A stretch of 64,000 nucleotides of DNA from Trichloromonas sp034006665 (GCF_034006665.1 NZ_JAVESI010000006.1:30694-94693); one strand, 5' to 3'; shown: positions 25,251-34,536, counted from the first letter of the stretch. Notes: generated from the sequence alone by a model not told the origin. Numbers and translations are program-made.

Positions 25251-27086
25251 TCAGTCCCCGGACTGCGCTAATGCGGAGAAGATATTGCGGGCCACCGCTT
25301 CCGGCAGGCCGGAAACCCGCGACAAGTCTTCCAGGGTCGCCTCGCGAATCCTCTTCAGACTGCCGAAATGCCTGAGCAGCACCTTGCGCCGGGCCGGGCC
25401 GACGCCGGGGATATCTTCGAGGATCGAACTAAACGCGGCTTTGCCGCGCAACTTGCGATGCTGAGTCAGGGCGAAACGGTGGGCTTCGTCGCGCAGCCGC
25501 TCAAGCATGAAGAGCGCCGGTGAACCCGGCCGGAGCAATACTGGGTTCTTGCGCCCGGGGAGAAAAAACCGTTCTTCGCTACGCTCCAAGGCTCGCCCGC
25601 GCACGTTGGACACAACCCGGCTCTTGGCGATGCCGGCGCGGTCGATTCGACCCATCAGGCCAAGCTCATCAAGAACCCGGTCGACCACCCCGAGCTGTCC
25701 CCGGCCCCCGTCGATCAGGATAAAATCTGGCAACACCCCATCGTCGCGCCCCCGGTTGAAGCGGCGTCGCAAAACTTCATAGAGCGAGGCATAGTCATCC
25801 GCCCCCGCCACAGTCCGGATTTTGAACTGGCGATATTCGGCTCGGGCCGCCTCGCCATCAATCAGAACTGCCATGCTACCGACGCTCTGCCGCCCCTGCA
25901 CATTGGAAATATCGAAACATTCCATCCGTTTGGGTAATCGGCTGAGATGCAGACGACGATGGATTTCTTCAAGTACGCCGTCGATGGCTTCACGCCGGCT
26001 GCCGCGCTCGCGAAACGACTCGAGAGCGTTGCGGTTGGCCAGCTCCACCAGTTCGCGCTTGACGCCCCGCCGGGGCACCGTCATCTCGACCCTGCCCCCC
26101 TTGCGTTCGCCGAGCCATTCGGCCAGAGCGGCGGCATTCTCCGGCAACAACGGAAGCAGCAACTGCTCGGGGATAACCACCTCCCGTCCGTAAAACTCCT
26201 GCAAAAACGCCGAAAGAAGCTCATCTTCATCCAGTTTCCAATCGATGGCAAAGCCGCGCCGGTCGATTAACTTGCCCTGGCGAACGAACAGGATCACCAC
26301 TTCAACCTCGCCCCCTTCGCGATGCAGGCCGAGTACGTCTTGGTCACCGCCGGCCGGGGTCACCATCTTCTGCCGTTCTATGGTCTGCTCGATGGAGCCG
26401 ATCTGATCGCGGAACCGGGCCGCTGCTTCAAAACGCAGCTCGTCAGAAGCCGCCAGCATCTTTTTCCGCAACATCCGCAACACGTCGTTTTCGCGCCCGG
26501 ACAGAAAGGCGATCACTCCGTCGACCAGCTCCCGATACCCCGCGCCGCTGATTCGTCCATGGCAGGGAGCGCTGCACTGGCCGATCTGGAAAAACAGGCA
26601 GGGGCGACCGCGCCGCCGGCAGGTCGCGAGAGGATAGTGGCGCAGGGGAAAAATCCGGTAAATTTCCTTGAGGGTATCGCGAACCGCGGACGAGGAAGCA
26701 AAGGGGCCGAAATAGAACGCTCCGTCATGCCGGACCTTGCGGACCACCTGCAGGGCGGGAAATTCTTCGCGCGGGTCGAGCCGCAACGAAACATAAGTCT
26801 TGTCGTCCCGCAAATTGATATTGTAGCGGGGACGGTGCTGCTTAATCAGGGTGTTTTCGAGGATCAACGCTTCTTTTTCGGTATCCGTGACGATCGTCTC
26901 GATGTCGCAGACCCGGTCCATGAGAAAGCGAATATGGGCGCGGTCGTCGCCGGCGGCGGAAAAGTAACCCCGTAACCGGTTGCGCAGATGTTTGGCTTTG
27001 CCGACGTAAAGAACCGTCCCATCATCGCCCTTCATCAGGTACACGCCGTGAGCAGCGGGAATTTTTTTCAGGTCAAAATCGATCAC
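25251..27086 (-). CDS. uvrC: Excinuclease ABC subunit C
   Basis: UvrC makes both incisions around a lesion in nucleotide excision repair. The domains are in order: GIY-YIG nuclease (GVYLMKGDDGTVLYVGKAKHLRNRL), the cysteine-rich region with RPCLFFQIGQCSAPC (about 165), the UVR motif (about 190-225), the RNase-H-like 5'-nuclease domain (MECFDISNVQG, ILIDGGRGQLG) and helix-hairpin-helix repeats (LEDIPGVGPARRKVLLRHFG). I chose GTG at 27086, giving about 611 residues. The frame stays open to 27143, but that TTG lies inside the terminator of the next gene upstream, so it is unlikely. Confidence 0.94.
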   Translation of the reverse strand: MIDFDLKKIPAAHGVYLMKGDDGTVLYVGKAKHLRNRLRGYFSAAGDDRAHIRFLMDRVCDIETIVTDTEKEALILENTLIKQHRPRYNINLRDDKTYVSLRLDPREEFPALQVVRKVRHDGAFYFGPFASSSAVRDTLKEIYRIFPLRHYPLATCRRRGRPCLFFQIGQCSAPCHGRISGAGYRELVDGVIAFLSGRENDVLRMLRKKMLAASDELRFEAAARFRDQIGSIEQTIERQKMVTPAGGDQDVLGLHREGGEVEVVILFVRQGKLIDRRGFAIDWKLDEDELLSAFLQEFYGREVVIPEQLLLPLLPENAAALAEWLGERKGGRVEMTVPRRGVKRELVELANRNALESFRERGSRREAIDGVLEEIHRRLHLSRLPKRMECFDISNVQGRQSVGSMAVLIDGEAARAEYRQFKIRTVAGADDYASLYEVLRRRFNRGRDDGVLPDFILIDGGRGQLGVVDRVLDELGLMGRIDRAGIAKSRVVSNVRGRALERSEERFFLPGRKNPVLLRPGSPALFMLERLRDEAHRFALTQHRKLRGKAAFSSILEDIPGVGPARRKVLLRHFGSLKRIREATLEDLSRVSGLPEAVARNIFSALAQSGD

Positions 27087-27134
27087 TGCGACGACCGTGG
27101 CGACTCGCGGGAGAGAGGGTTTGAAAATAACGGA

Positions 27135-27180
27135 CAACAGCAAGAAAAGCCAAGGCAGACCTTGGCTTTTCTTGCTGTTG
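27135..27180 (-). terminator. 21-bp perfect hairpin ending the rubrerythrin-like gene
   Basis: Arms 27135-27155 and 27160-27180 are perfect reverse complements around CAGA. On the minus strand the descending arm carries TTTTCTT. It lies between the stop at 27197 and uvrC, and argues against any uvrC start upstream of about 27130. Confidence 0.85.
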
Positions 27181-27196
27181 AAATCTCAATCCGTCA

Positions 27197-27709
27197 TCAT
27201 TCGTCGGCCATGCCGAAATGGTCGGCCTCTATTTCGATAAAAGCGCTCAGCACCTGCTTAACCCGTTCCTCGGCAGTCTCTTCGAGAAACCTCGTGTAAA
27301 GCTGCACGGCACGACCTTCTCGCTTGCGCGCCTCGGCCAGATTTTCTTTGTGTGACGGCGAGCACTCGCCAGGAGCCGAAAGCTCCTCGGGCAAAGGAAT
27401 ATCAAGGATTTGGCAGAAGAGTACGGCGTGGGCCGTCTCGGTGCGGGAAAGGGCGGAAAAGAGCGCCCGTCCCCGCTCGCAATCGGCGACCTGCGCGGCT
27501 CCCCGGTAGAAGGTCGCGTTGCCGACCGCCAGGTCGAGGGCGCGTTCGAGGTTTTCCCGGCTCTTGCGGGAAAGCTCGCCAAGGGGAACTTGCCGATAGG
27601 CATCCGCCGCTACCAGGTATTTGCCGGGGGCTCCGCAGAAGGGGCAGTGGCTGGGAGCGGCCGAGCCGATGTAGGACTCACCGCAGATCAGGCATCGAAA
27701 GAGATTCAT
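27197..27709 (-). CDS. Rubrerythrin-like protein with N-terminal rubredoxin-type centre
   Basis: A 170-residue protein. The first 28 residues carry CLICGESY and CPFCGAPG, the two Cys-x-x-Cys pairs of a rubredoxin-type iron centre. This is reversed from classic rubrerythrin, where that centre is at the C-terminus. The rest is a ferritin-like four-helix domain with ETAH (about 92) and EADH (about 163) as likely di-iron ligands. The first helix (ALDLAVGNATFYRGAA) lacks the glutamate I would expect, so the metal site may be incomplete. Such proteins usually reduce peroxide in anaerobes. It has its own terminator. Confidence 0.8.
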   Translation of the reverse strand: MNLFRCLICGESYIGSAAPSHCPFCGAPGKYLVAADAYRQVPLGELSRKSRENLERALDLAVGNATFYRGAAQVADCERGRALFSALSRTETAHAVLFCQILDIPLPEELSAPGECSPSHKENLAEARKREGRAVQLYTRFLEETAEERVKQVLSAFIEIEADHFGMADE

Positions 27710-27897
27710 TCAGGGTCTCCTTGGAAAGTGTTGTGAGCATAGCAAGGCGCCCATCTTCTGTCAACGCGTCCCACGCGTGTCCCATGCACCCCGCGTTCCC
27801 ACCCGGAGAGAAGGACGGGAATCCTCGGTCGGACGCGGCAACGAGGTCGGGGGAGAAGTCGAGATCCAGGGTTTTTTCTGGTTTTATCGCTGTGGAT

Positions 27898-27906
27898 TGA
27901 TATAAT
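27898..27906 (+). promoter_or_regulatory. Extended -10 promoter for the cyclic-nucleotide-domain gene
   Basis: TGATATAAT (27898-27906) is a consensus -10 box with the TG extension, 36 bases before the GTG at 27942. No good -35 box is visible, as is usual with an extended -10. Confidence 0.55.
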
Positions 27907-27941
27907 TGGCGAACTTTTTCGCCACCCTGTGGAGGTCGACC

Positions 27942-28487
27942 GTGAACCCCTTCTGGAGCAACATTTTCCACAAGAAGTCGGAAGCCGATTCGCTTATCGC
28001 CTTTCTGCGCAGCCTGGCGATCTTTGCCGACCTAGGACGCCGGGAAGTGAGTTTCATCGCCGGCCTCGTCCATGCCCGGCGTTATGCCCCGGCGGAAACA
28101 ATCTTCGAAGGGGGGGATCCGGGAACCGGCATGTATGCCGTACGCTCGGGGCGGGTCGCCATTTTCATTCGCCATCCCGACGGACAGAAGGAACAGCTGG
28201 CGGTCCTCGGCCCAGGCGACTTCTTCGGCGAAGCGACGCTGCTCGCTCCGGCACGGCGAACCGCTTCGGCGCGCACGCTCGAAGAGACCGAGCTGGTCGG
28301 CCTGTTTCGCGCCGACCTGATGGAAGCGACGCGCAAGCATCCGAACGTGAGCAATGCCATCCTCATCAGCCTGGCACGCATCCTCAGCGAACGGATGCAG
28401 GCGGCCGAGCTGGAAATCCGCCAGCTGCGCGCCGCGCTCAGGCTTTCACCGCCGCCAACCGGCACCGAGAGTGATGACCTGCCATGA
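27942..28487 (+). CDS. Cyclic-nucleotide-binding-domain protein without HTH
   Basis: A 181-residue protein that is essentially one Crp-type sensor domain: FLRSLAIFADLGRREVSFI, AETIFEGGDPGTGMYAVRSG and the phosphate-binding-cassette region AVLGPGDFFGEATLLAPARR (about 95-115). It then ends in a helical, probably coiled-coil stretch (ILSERMQAAELEIRQLRAAL). There is no DNA-binding domain, so it is not a Crp regulator. TGGAGG precedes the GTG at 27942; an upstream frame start at 27906 lies on the promoter. Its end overlaps the permease gene by 4 bases, which suggests that it senses a nucleotide and acts on that permease. Confidence 0.8.
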   Translation: MNPFWSNIFHKKSEADSLIAFLRSLAIFADLGRREVSFIAGLVHARRYAPAETIFEGGDPGTGMYAVRSGRVAIFIRHPDGQKEQLAVLGPGDFFGEATLLAPARRTASARTLEETELVGLFRADLMEATRKHPNVSNAILISLARILSERMQAAELEIRQLRAALRLSPPPTGTESDDLP

Positions 28488-29608
28488 CACCGAAGCCTGT
28501 GCTGACCCGGGTTCACCTGCTCCTCTTCTTTTTCGTCCTAGCCGCCGGAATCGCCGTGGGGCTCTCCCTCTTTTCCTCGGCGTCGACCGTTCTGACCCTG
28601 ATCCGTACCGCCACCAGCGGCCTCTTCCTGCCGCTCTTGTTGTCACTGATCGCCACCTTTCTGCTCGGCCCCATCGTCTCCTTCATCGAGCGAGAAAACA
28701 TCAGCCGCACCTTAAGCATTTTTCTCGTCTACCTGCTGGTTGCCGCGCTGCTCCTCCTCGCCGCCGGCTGGCTCAGCCCCCACTGGCAGGAGATGTGGAG
28801 TTCCCTGCGCACCGACCTGCCTCGCTACACCGCCAAATTCATCACCCTGCTGCGCGACGCCCAGGAAAACCTGCAAAACCGCTTCCCCTATATTGAAAGC
28901 TACGACCTGACCGGCCACGCTCGTACCCTGGCCGAGCAGCTTGTCGCCCAGATTCTGGTGGGCACGCCGAAGTCGGCCCTGCGCCTTGGCAGCCTGTTGA
29001 TCCTGGTGCCGCTCTTTACCTTCTTTTTCCTGCGGGACGGCAACCTTATCCTGCGCACTTGCGTCTCCTTGACCCCGAACCGCTATTTCGAAATGGTGCA
29101 TGACCTGACCTCCGTGGTCAGTCGGCAGATGGCCGATTTCATCCGCGGGCGCCTGCTCGAAGCCTTCATCGTCGGCCTAGTGGTCACCCTCGGGCTCTCC
29201 TTCACCGATCTCCGCTACACACCGATCCTCGGCATCTTCGCCGGCGTCACCAACCTGATTCCCTACATCGGCCCGCTCGTCGGCATGATTCCAGGCATCC
29301 TTATCGCCCTGGTCGATCTCGGCATGGGCGCTCAGTTCTGGTGGATCGTCATCGTCTATTTTCTAATCGCCCAGGTCATCGTCGACAACTTCATCCTGAT
29401 CCCGGTGCTGATCTCCCGCTATTCCAACCTCCATCCCCTCTGGGTGCTGCTCGCCATCATCATGGGGGGCAAGCTCTATGGGGTTCTGGGCATGATCATC
29501 GGCGTACCGGTTGCCAGCATCATCAAGATCGCCCTGCTTGAAATTCGCCATTACCGCAATACCTTCGCCCTGCCCGACACCGCTCAGGAACAGGAACGGC
29601 CGACCTGA
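28484..29608 (+). CDS. AI-2E family (UPF0118) permease
   Basis: A 374-residue membrane protein of the AI-2E transporter family, whose members include sodium/proton antiporters and putative autoinducer exporters. It has about eight helices, the long amphipathic middle region, and the family signature in the C-terminal half (TNLIPYIGPLVGMIPGILIA, about 255-275; then HPLWVLLAIIMGGKLYG, about 316). Coupled by a 4-base overlap to the cyclic-nucleotide-domain gene. The substrate cannot be told. Confidence 0.85.
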   Translation: MTPKPVLTRVHLLLFFFVLAAGIAVGLSLFSSASTVLTLIRTATSGLFLPLLLSLIATFLLGPIVSFIERENISRTLSIFLVYLLVAALLLLAAGWLSPHWQEMWSSLRTDLPRYTAKFITLLRDAQENLQNRFPYIESYDLTGHARTLAEQLVAQILVGTPKSALRLGSLLILVPLFTFFFLRDGNLILRTCVSLTPNRYFEMVHDLTSVVSRQMADFIRGRLLEAFIVGLVVTLGLSFTDLRYTPILGIFAGVTNLIPYIGPLVGMIPGILIALVDLGMGAQFWWIVIVYFLIAQVIVDNFILIPVLISRYSNLHPLWVLLAIIMGGKLYGVLGMIIGVPVASIIKIALLEIRHYRNTFALPDTAQEQERPT

Positions 29609-29696
29609 CTTTACCGAAGACCAGAACCACCGAACAGCGCCGGGACGACGCCCGCAACCTTTAAAACTGATGGGGCAGTAAAAAGAAAAGTTCTAT

Positions 29697-29807
29697 AAGC
29701 AGTTAAAAGCATTAGATTATTTGTAGTTTTCTTCTTGTGCCAAGACAAGGCTTATAGTATATTCCACATAAATTATAATATGTATAATATGCTTGAGGGA
29801 CAGCCAT
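29697..29807 (+). mobile_element. Leader remnant of an IS-like gene, cut at its ATG
   Basis: Positions 29710-29765 align without gaps to 63880-63935 at about 44 of 56 bases, and GAGGGAC-N3-CCATG recurs about 30 bases further on in both places (ATG 29806 here, 63968 there). The second site opens a coding frame at the window end. Here the frame is broken directly after the ATG by the terminal repeat of an IS4-type element. It is therefore the 5' end of a repeated, probably mobile, gene whose body is gone. Confidence 0.6.
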
Positions 29808-29824
29808 GAATGGCGCTAGTTTAA
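29808..29824 (+). repeat. Left terminal inverted repeat of the IS4-type element
   Basis: 17 bases, perfect match to the reverse complement of 31165-31181. It contains the TAA stop codon of the minus-strand transposase remnant. Confidence 0.85.
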
Positions 29825-31116
29825 ATCGTTTCAGCACGATATCTATTTCGGTGAGGAGCCTCTTTCATTTCATGCCGTGGACGGGTCATCAGTTCGTAAT
29901 TTTTCGGTCGTCGCTTACGGCAACGGGGTTCACTACGCCCCGGACGTTGTCGGATTGGGGTATCGGTTATCGCCTCATGGAGGTCGGCGATAAGCCTGGA
30001 GCGTTCTATCCTGTTCAACCTCCTCTGGTTCAAATGGGGCTCCGAGTTGCGCAATGCTTGGAGACTGCCCTTGAAACTGACAACCCGAACCGCAAGATCC
30101 GCTGCCTTGACCGCATCCAACATCAGCCGCCGGATACAGTTGTCGGCGATAAAGTGCATCAAGATTTCTTTCCGGACCATGTCCGGTGTTTTGCACCGCA
30201 GGACGTCCATCCCCATGGTCGTCTTGACGTCGCGGAAAAACAGCTCGACATCCCAGCGTTGGGAGTAAAGGTCGGCAAGTTCTTCAGCGGGATAGTGCGC
30301 GGCATTCAGAAGCGTGGTGACGATGTAAAAGTACCGAACCCTGAAGCCCGGATAGGGTACCGTAACCTTGATCTGCCGCAACGCCCTGTTCTTTCAGCTT
30401 GGCGATGTCGAAATAACTGCAGAATCCCTTGTCGCCCAGGAAGACGTCGCCGGGCGGGAGGGTTCCCCACTGCTGACGGAACAGCGGGAGCTCGTGGTTT
30501 TTCTTGTTGCCGATGGCGTAGCTGAGCAAGGCTCCGCCGGCCAGCGAAAAACAAGCGCAAATGCGGGCGGTGGGGAATCCGCACCCCGGTTTCTGGGAAG
30601 CCGTTTGCGGCCAGACTTCCTGGTTTTCCAAAGTGTCCGGCATGCTGATACCCGTCTCATCGACGACGATCACCTGTCGGCCGCTCAGTGGACCAATCTC
30701 CGACCTCCCTTCCGGATGACCAGCGATATCTCGGCAAGCATCTTTATATCGAGCTTCTTGCAGGCCGTACAATAGGAAGAAGTCGATGACGAAGGGAACG
30801 TGATTCCCTTGAGGGAGGCATAGGATTGAAGCTTGCGGATCACTTCCTTGCAGCCCCCATCCGCATCAAGCACCTGGCTGAAGAAAGCCCAGAAGGTGTT
30901 CTCCTTGGAGAAAAGCCTTCTGCGACTCATGCCCCCCTCTTTCTCCGACTTGAGAAGCTGCCGGGGAATGAACTTTTCAAAGACCTCGCCGATTTGCTTG
31001 AATGTATTCTGTTGCAACAAAGCCAGTCTATCGGCAAGTTTCTGTTGCTCCGAACGGGGCTTGCGACGAAGGGTCTGGAAGTGGAAACCCGGGAACATTA
31101 GCTGTGAATTTTTCAT
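29821..31116 (-). pseudogene. IS4-family transposase, two frame breaks and probable internal loss
   Basis: Three overlapping minus-strand frames make one transposase. The first (31116 to about 30700) begins MKNSQLMFPGFHFQTLRRKP; the second (about 30705 to 30395) has the first two catalytic aspartates in VIVVDETG and LGDKGF; the third (about 30385 to 29821) has YSQRWDVELFFRDVK, the exact Y-2-R-3-E-6-K signature of IS4 transposases. The first break lies in a G-rich run near 30700. Between the second and third pieces the usual linker of several dozen residues appears to be missing. The element cannot make an active transposase. Confidence 0.85.
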
Positions 31117-31151
31117 GATGCATTAAGCCAATATTTTCAGGTGTTTTTCCC

Positions 31152-33191
31152 ATGGCAGGCGCCCTTAAACTAGCGCCATTCGCGAGAGCATCAAAATTGA
31201 CCCATCGCCGCTTTAATTTTTTTCATAACCTGAAACTGCGCGGCAAGATCCTCTGCTTGGTCTTGCCGCTGGTTATCCTCCCCATTTTCATGGTTGGCGG
31301 AGTGGTTGGGATCCTTGCCACCCAACAGGCCCACCGCGGCATCACCCAGACCAGTGAAGCCGATCTGGACCACATGGCCAAGTTCACCATCGATTTGCTG
31401 GACTCTCATTATCAACAGTTCGAGGTTTACAAGCAGGATCGGCAACAGGTCATCCGCAAGGAACTGGCCACCCTCACCGGACTGGCCTACAGCCTAGTCG
31501 AAACCCAGTATCTCCAGCAGCAAAACGGGGAGATAACCCTCAAGGTCGCGCAGGCCCAGGCCAGGAAATCCCTGAAAAAAATCAGTTTCGGCGAAAGCGG
31601 CTATACCTATGTGTTGAACAGTTCCGGCGACCTGCTGGTGCATGTCACTCGCGAGGGGGAAAATATTTTCAATGAGCAGGACGAAAACGGTCACTATTTT
31701 ATTCGTTCCCTGATTCAGACCGCGCTACAAGCCCCTCCGGGCCAGATTCTCTTCAGTATCTACCCCTGGCGTAACGAGGCTCTCGGCGACCGATTCCCCC
31801 GCAAGAAGATAGTCGCCTACCGTTACTTCCCCGAGTGGGGTTGGATCATCGCCACCGGCGGCTACGTCGAGGAGACCTATGAGGATGAGGAGTTCGAGAA
31901 ACAGTCCCTGGCAAACCTCAAGATCAAGATCAAAAGCAAACGGGTCGGCCGAACCGGCTATATCTACTGCATGGATCGCCAAGGCACCCTGACCATCCAC
32001 CCCGATGCCGAAGGTCAGAATGTCGCCAACAGCCGGGATTCGGACGGCCACTATTTCATCCGCGAGATGAGTCAGAAAAAGAACGGCTGGATCCGTTACC
32101 CCTGGAAGAACGTTGGGGACGCCAAGCCACGCATGAAGATCGTCCGCTACCACTATTACAAGCCTTGGGACTGGATCATCGCCGTCGGCTCCTACGAAGA
32201 CGAGTTTTTTCATGAGGCCAACGTCATCAAGTGGCGGATTCTGGCGAACATGGCAATCCTCCTCCTGTTCGTCGGCACCCTGTCGGTGATCCTGCTGTTG
32301 ATCGCCTCGCGGATTCTGACCGAGCCGATCCATAACATGATCGCCGTCATCCGCCAAGTCATGAAGGGAGGGCTCGACCAGCGGATGCCGGTCAACTCTA
32401 ACGATGAACTGGGGGAATTGGCCATCGCCTTCAACAAAATGACCAGCAGGCTCGAGCGCAACCACGAGATAGAAGCCTCCTTGGCCCAGCAGGGCAAAAT
32501 GGCGTCGCTGGGAATCCTCTCGTCGGGGGTGGCGCACGAGATCAACAACCCGCTCAGCGTCATTCTCGGCTATGCCAGCTACCTGGAAGGCAAAATGGAG
32601 CCGAACGAGCCCTATTACAACTTCATCCACGAAATCAAGCGGGAAAGCAAACGCTGCAAAAAAATCGTCCAGGATCTGCTCAGCTACGCCCGGACGCCGA
32701 AACCAACCCTGGCGGAAACCGACATCCACGAACTGCTGCACCAGATCATCGATTTCGCCGCCAACCACACCGACATGCATCATGTCACCGTGCTCAAGGA
32801 ATTCGCTCCGGAGCTCCCTCGCATCCAAGTGGATGGCGACCAGATACGCCAGGTGGCGATCAACCTGATTCTCAACGCCGGCACGGCGATGTCGGAAGGG
32901 GGGCGGCTAATCGTCCGAACCACCTACGACGACAGCTACGTCAATATCATCTTTGACGACAACGGCATTGGGATTCCGGAAGAAAATCTGGACAAAATCT
33001 TCGAACCGTTTTTCACCACCCGCTCCAAAGGCACCGGGCTCGGGCTGGCCATCACCAAACAGATCATCGAACAGCATCAGGGACAAATTATCTTGGACAG
33101 CAAGGTCGGTGAAGGCACCACCATCACCGTCCAACTGCCAGTGACACAGGAGAACTATTTAGATGCCTTCGAAACGGATCCTACTGGTTGA
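31152..33191 (+). CDS. Cache-domain sensor histidine kinase
   Basis: A 679-residue kinase. After one membrane helix (about 33-60) it has two tandem single-Cache units outside the membrane: GYTYVLNSSGDLLVHVTREG to WGWIIATGGYVEETY (about 150-240) and GYIYCMDRQGTLTIHPDAEG to WDWIIAVGSYEDEFF (about 272-355). Then come a second helix, HAMP, HisKA (VAHEINNPLSVILGYASYLE) and HATPase with DNGIGIPEENL and GTGLGLAITKQII. Cache units often bind small organic acids. The ATG at 31152 lies inside the IS4-type element, so the first ten residues are IS-derived; TTG at 31197 is an alternative. It overlaps its regulator gene by 29 bases. Confidence 0.88.
   Translation: MAGALKLAPFARASKLTHRRFNFFHNLKLRGKILCLVLPLVILPIFMVGGVVGILATQQAHRGITQTSEADLDHMAKFTIDLLDSHYQQFEVYKQDRQQVIRKELATLTGLAYSLVETQYLQQQNGEITLKVAQAQARKSLKKISFGESGYTYVLNSSGDLLVHVTREGENIFNEQDENGHYFIRSLIQTALQAPPGQILFSIYPWRNEALGDRFPRKKIVAYRYFPEWGWIIATGGYVEETYEDEEFEKQSLANLKIKIKSKRVGRTGYIYCMDRQGTLTIHPDAEGQNVANSRDSDGHYFIREMSQKKNGWIRYPWKNVGDAKPRMKIVRYHYYKPWDWIIAVGSYEDEFFHEANVIKWRILANMAILLLFVGTLSVILLLIASRILTEPIHNMIAVIRQVMKGGLDQRMPVNSNDELGELAIAFNKMTSRLERNHEIEASLAQQGKMASLGILSSGVAHEINNPLSVILGYASYLEGKMEPNEPYYNFIHEIKRESKRCKKIVQDLLSYARTPKPTLAETDIHELLHQIIDFAANHTDMHHVTVLKEFAPELPRIQVDGDQIRQVAINLILNAGTAMSEGGRLIVRTTYDDSYVNIIFDDNGIGIPEENLDKIFEPFFTTRSKGTGLGLAITKQIIEQHQGQIILDSKVGEGTTITVQLPVTQENYLDAFETDPTG
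31165..31181 (-). repeat. Right terminal inverted repeat of the IS4-type element
   Basis: 17 bases, perfect reverse complement of 29808-29824. It is read as codons 5-10 of the downstream kinase if translation starts at 31152. Confidence 0.85.
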
Positions 33192-34536
33192 CGACGAAGA
33201 AGGTCTCTGTCGAATGATGGAGGCAATCCTCACCGATAGCGGCTATATAGTGAAGGGGTACACCCGCTCTTTCGAAGCCGTGGAGGATTATCGCCATGGC
33301 GACTGGGATCTGGTGATTTCCGACATCAAGATGCCGGGAATGGACGGCCTTGAGGTGCTGGCCCGGATCAAAGCCAAGTCGCCCGACATTCCGTTCATCA
33401 TTATTACTGCTTACGCCACCGTCGAGATGTCCATCCAGGCCCTGCGCAAGGGGGCCTACGACATGCTGACCAAACCCTTCGAACCTGAGGAACTTCTATA
33501 CCGGGTCAAGAACGCCCTCCAACACTCGCAACTGCTAACGGAAAACCAGGAACTGCGAGACGAGCTGGTCGGCAAGTTTCGCTTCGACAACATCATCGGC
33601 GACTCCCCCCAACTCAAGGAACTGTTACAGAAGGTCGAAAGGGTGGCGATCCGCGACACCTCGGTGCTGATCACCGGCGAATCGGGAACCGGTAAGGAAC
33701 TGATCGCTCAAGCCGTGCATTACAATTCGCCGCGCAAGGGCAAACGGTTCGTCGCCATCAATTGCGGCGCCCTGCCGGAAACCATCCTCGAAAGCGAGTT
33801 GTTCGGCACCAAAAAAGGGGCCTTCACCGGCGCCACGGAAAACCGTCAGGGTCTGCTTGAAGCAGCCGACGGCGGCACCCTGTTTTTGGACGAAATCGGC
33901 AACCTGCCGATGAACGTGCAAAAAACCCTGCTTCGGTTTCTGCAGGAACAGGAATTTCTGCGCCTCGGCGACACCAAGCCAACCAAGGTCGACGTCCGGG
34001 TCATTTCGGCCACAAATTCGGATCTGATGGCTGAAATCAAGACCGGAGCCTTCCGCGAAGATCTCTATTACCGGTTCAACGTGGTCAACATCCACCTGCC
34101 ACCGTTGCGGGATCGCCCAGCAGACATCCCATTGCTGGCAGCCCATTTCATCAAATTGCAGAACGAAAAATTCGGCACTCGGATCCGCGGGCTTACGCCC
34201 GAAGCCTTTCAATCCGCTTGTGACTACGCATGGCCGGGCAATATCCGGCAGTTGCGCAACGTCATCGAGGCCTGCATGGCCATTGAGACCGGGGAATGGA
34301 TCAGCCTGCCGGTTTTGTCGCAATTCATCGACGTCGATTCAGCGCCAGTCCGGGAACTCACCGACGGAGACAGCTATTCCGCCGCCCTCTCTCGCTTTGA
34401 AACCAGCTACCTGATCAGCCTGCTGAAAAAGTCTGCGGGAAACATCGATGCCGCAGCCCGCGAGGCGGGCATGAACATGGCCACGATCTATCGCAAAATT
34501 AAAAAGTACGACATCAAGAAAGAAGATTATTCCTGA
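33163..34536 (+). CDS. NtrC-family sigma-54-dependent response regulator
   Basis: A 457-residue regulator: receiver domain (ILLVDDEEG, phospho-Asp in LVISDIKMPGMDG, Lys in LTKPFEPEE), AAA+ domain with Walker A GESGTGKE, the sigma-54 contact loop GAFTGA (about 223), Walker B GGTLFLDEIG, and a C-terminal Fis-type HTH (NIDAAAREAGMNMATIYRKI). All activator motifs are intact. The start lies inside the kinase gene, so the pair is coupled. A consensus -24/-12 promoter stands 1.5 kb downstream in front of an acetate transporter gene, the most obvious target. Confidence 0.94.
   Translation: MPSKRILLVDDEEGLCRMMEAILTDSGYIVKGYTRSFEAVEDYRHGDWDLVISDIKMPGMDGLEVLARIKAKSPDIPFIIITAYATVEMSIQALRKGAYDMLTKPFEPEELLYRVKNALQHSQLLTENQELRDELVGKFRFDNIIGDSPQLKELLQKVERVAIRDTSVLITGESGTGKELIAQAVHYNSPRKGKRFVAINCGALPETILESELFGTKKGAFTGATENRQGLLEAADGGTLFLDEIGNLPMNVQKTLLRFLQEQEFLRLGDTKPTKVDVRVISATNSDLMAEIKTGAFREDLYYRFNVVNIHLPPLRDRPADIPLLAAHFIKLQNEKFGTRIRGLTPEAFQSACDYAWPGNIRQLRNVIEACMAIETGEWISLPVLSQFIDVDSAPVRELTDGDSYSAALSRFETSYLISLLKKSAGNIDAAAREAGMNMATIYRKIKKYDIKKEDYS

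Larger units (their letters stand above)
29808..31181 (-). mobile_element. Decayed IS4-family insertion sequence
   Basis: A 1374-bp element bounded by 17-bp perfect inverted repeats: GAATGGCGCTAGTTTAA at 29808-29824 and its reverse complement at 31165-31181. It holds a minus-strand IS4-type transposase in three broken frames. I found no direct repeats of the target next to the ends: the left flank reads ACAGCCAT and the right GCGAGAGC. This suggests that one side was lost by later deletion. The right end lies inside the coding frame of the histidine kinase at 31152. Confidence 0.85.
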
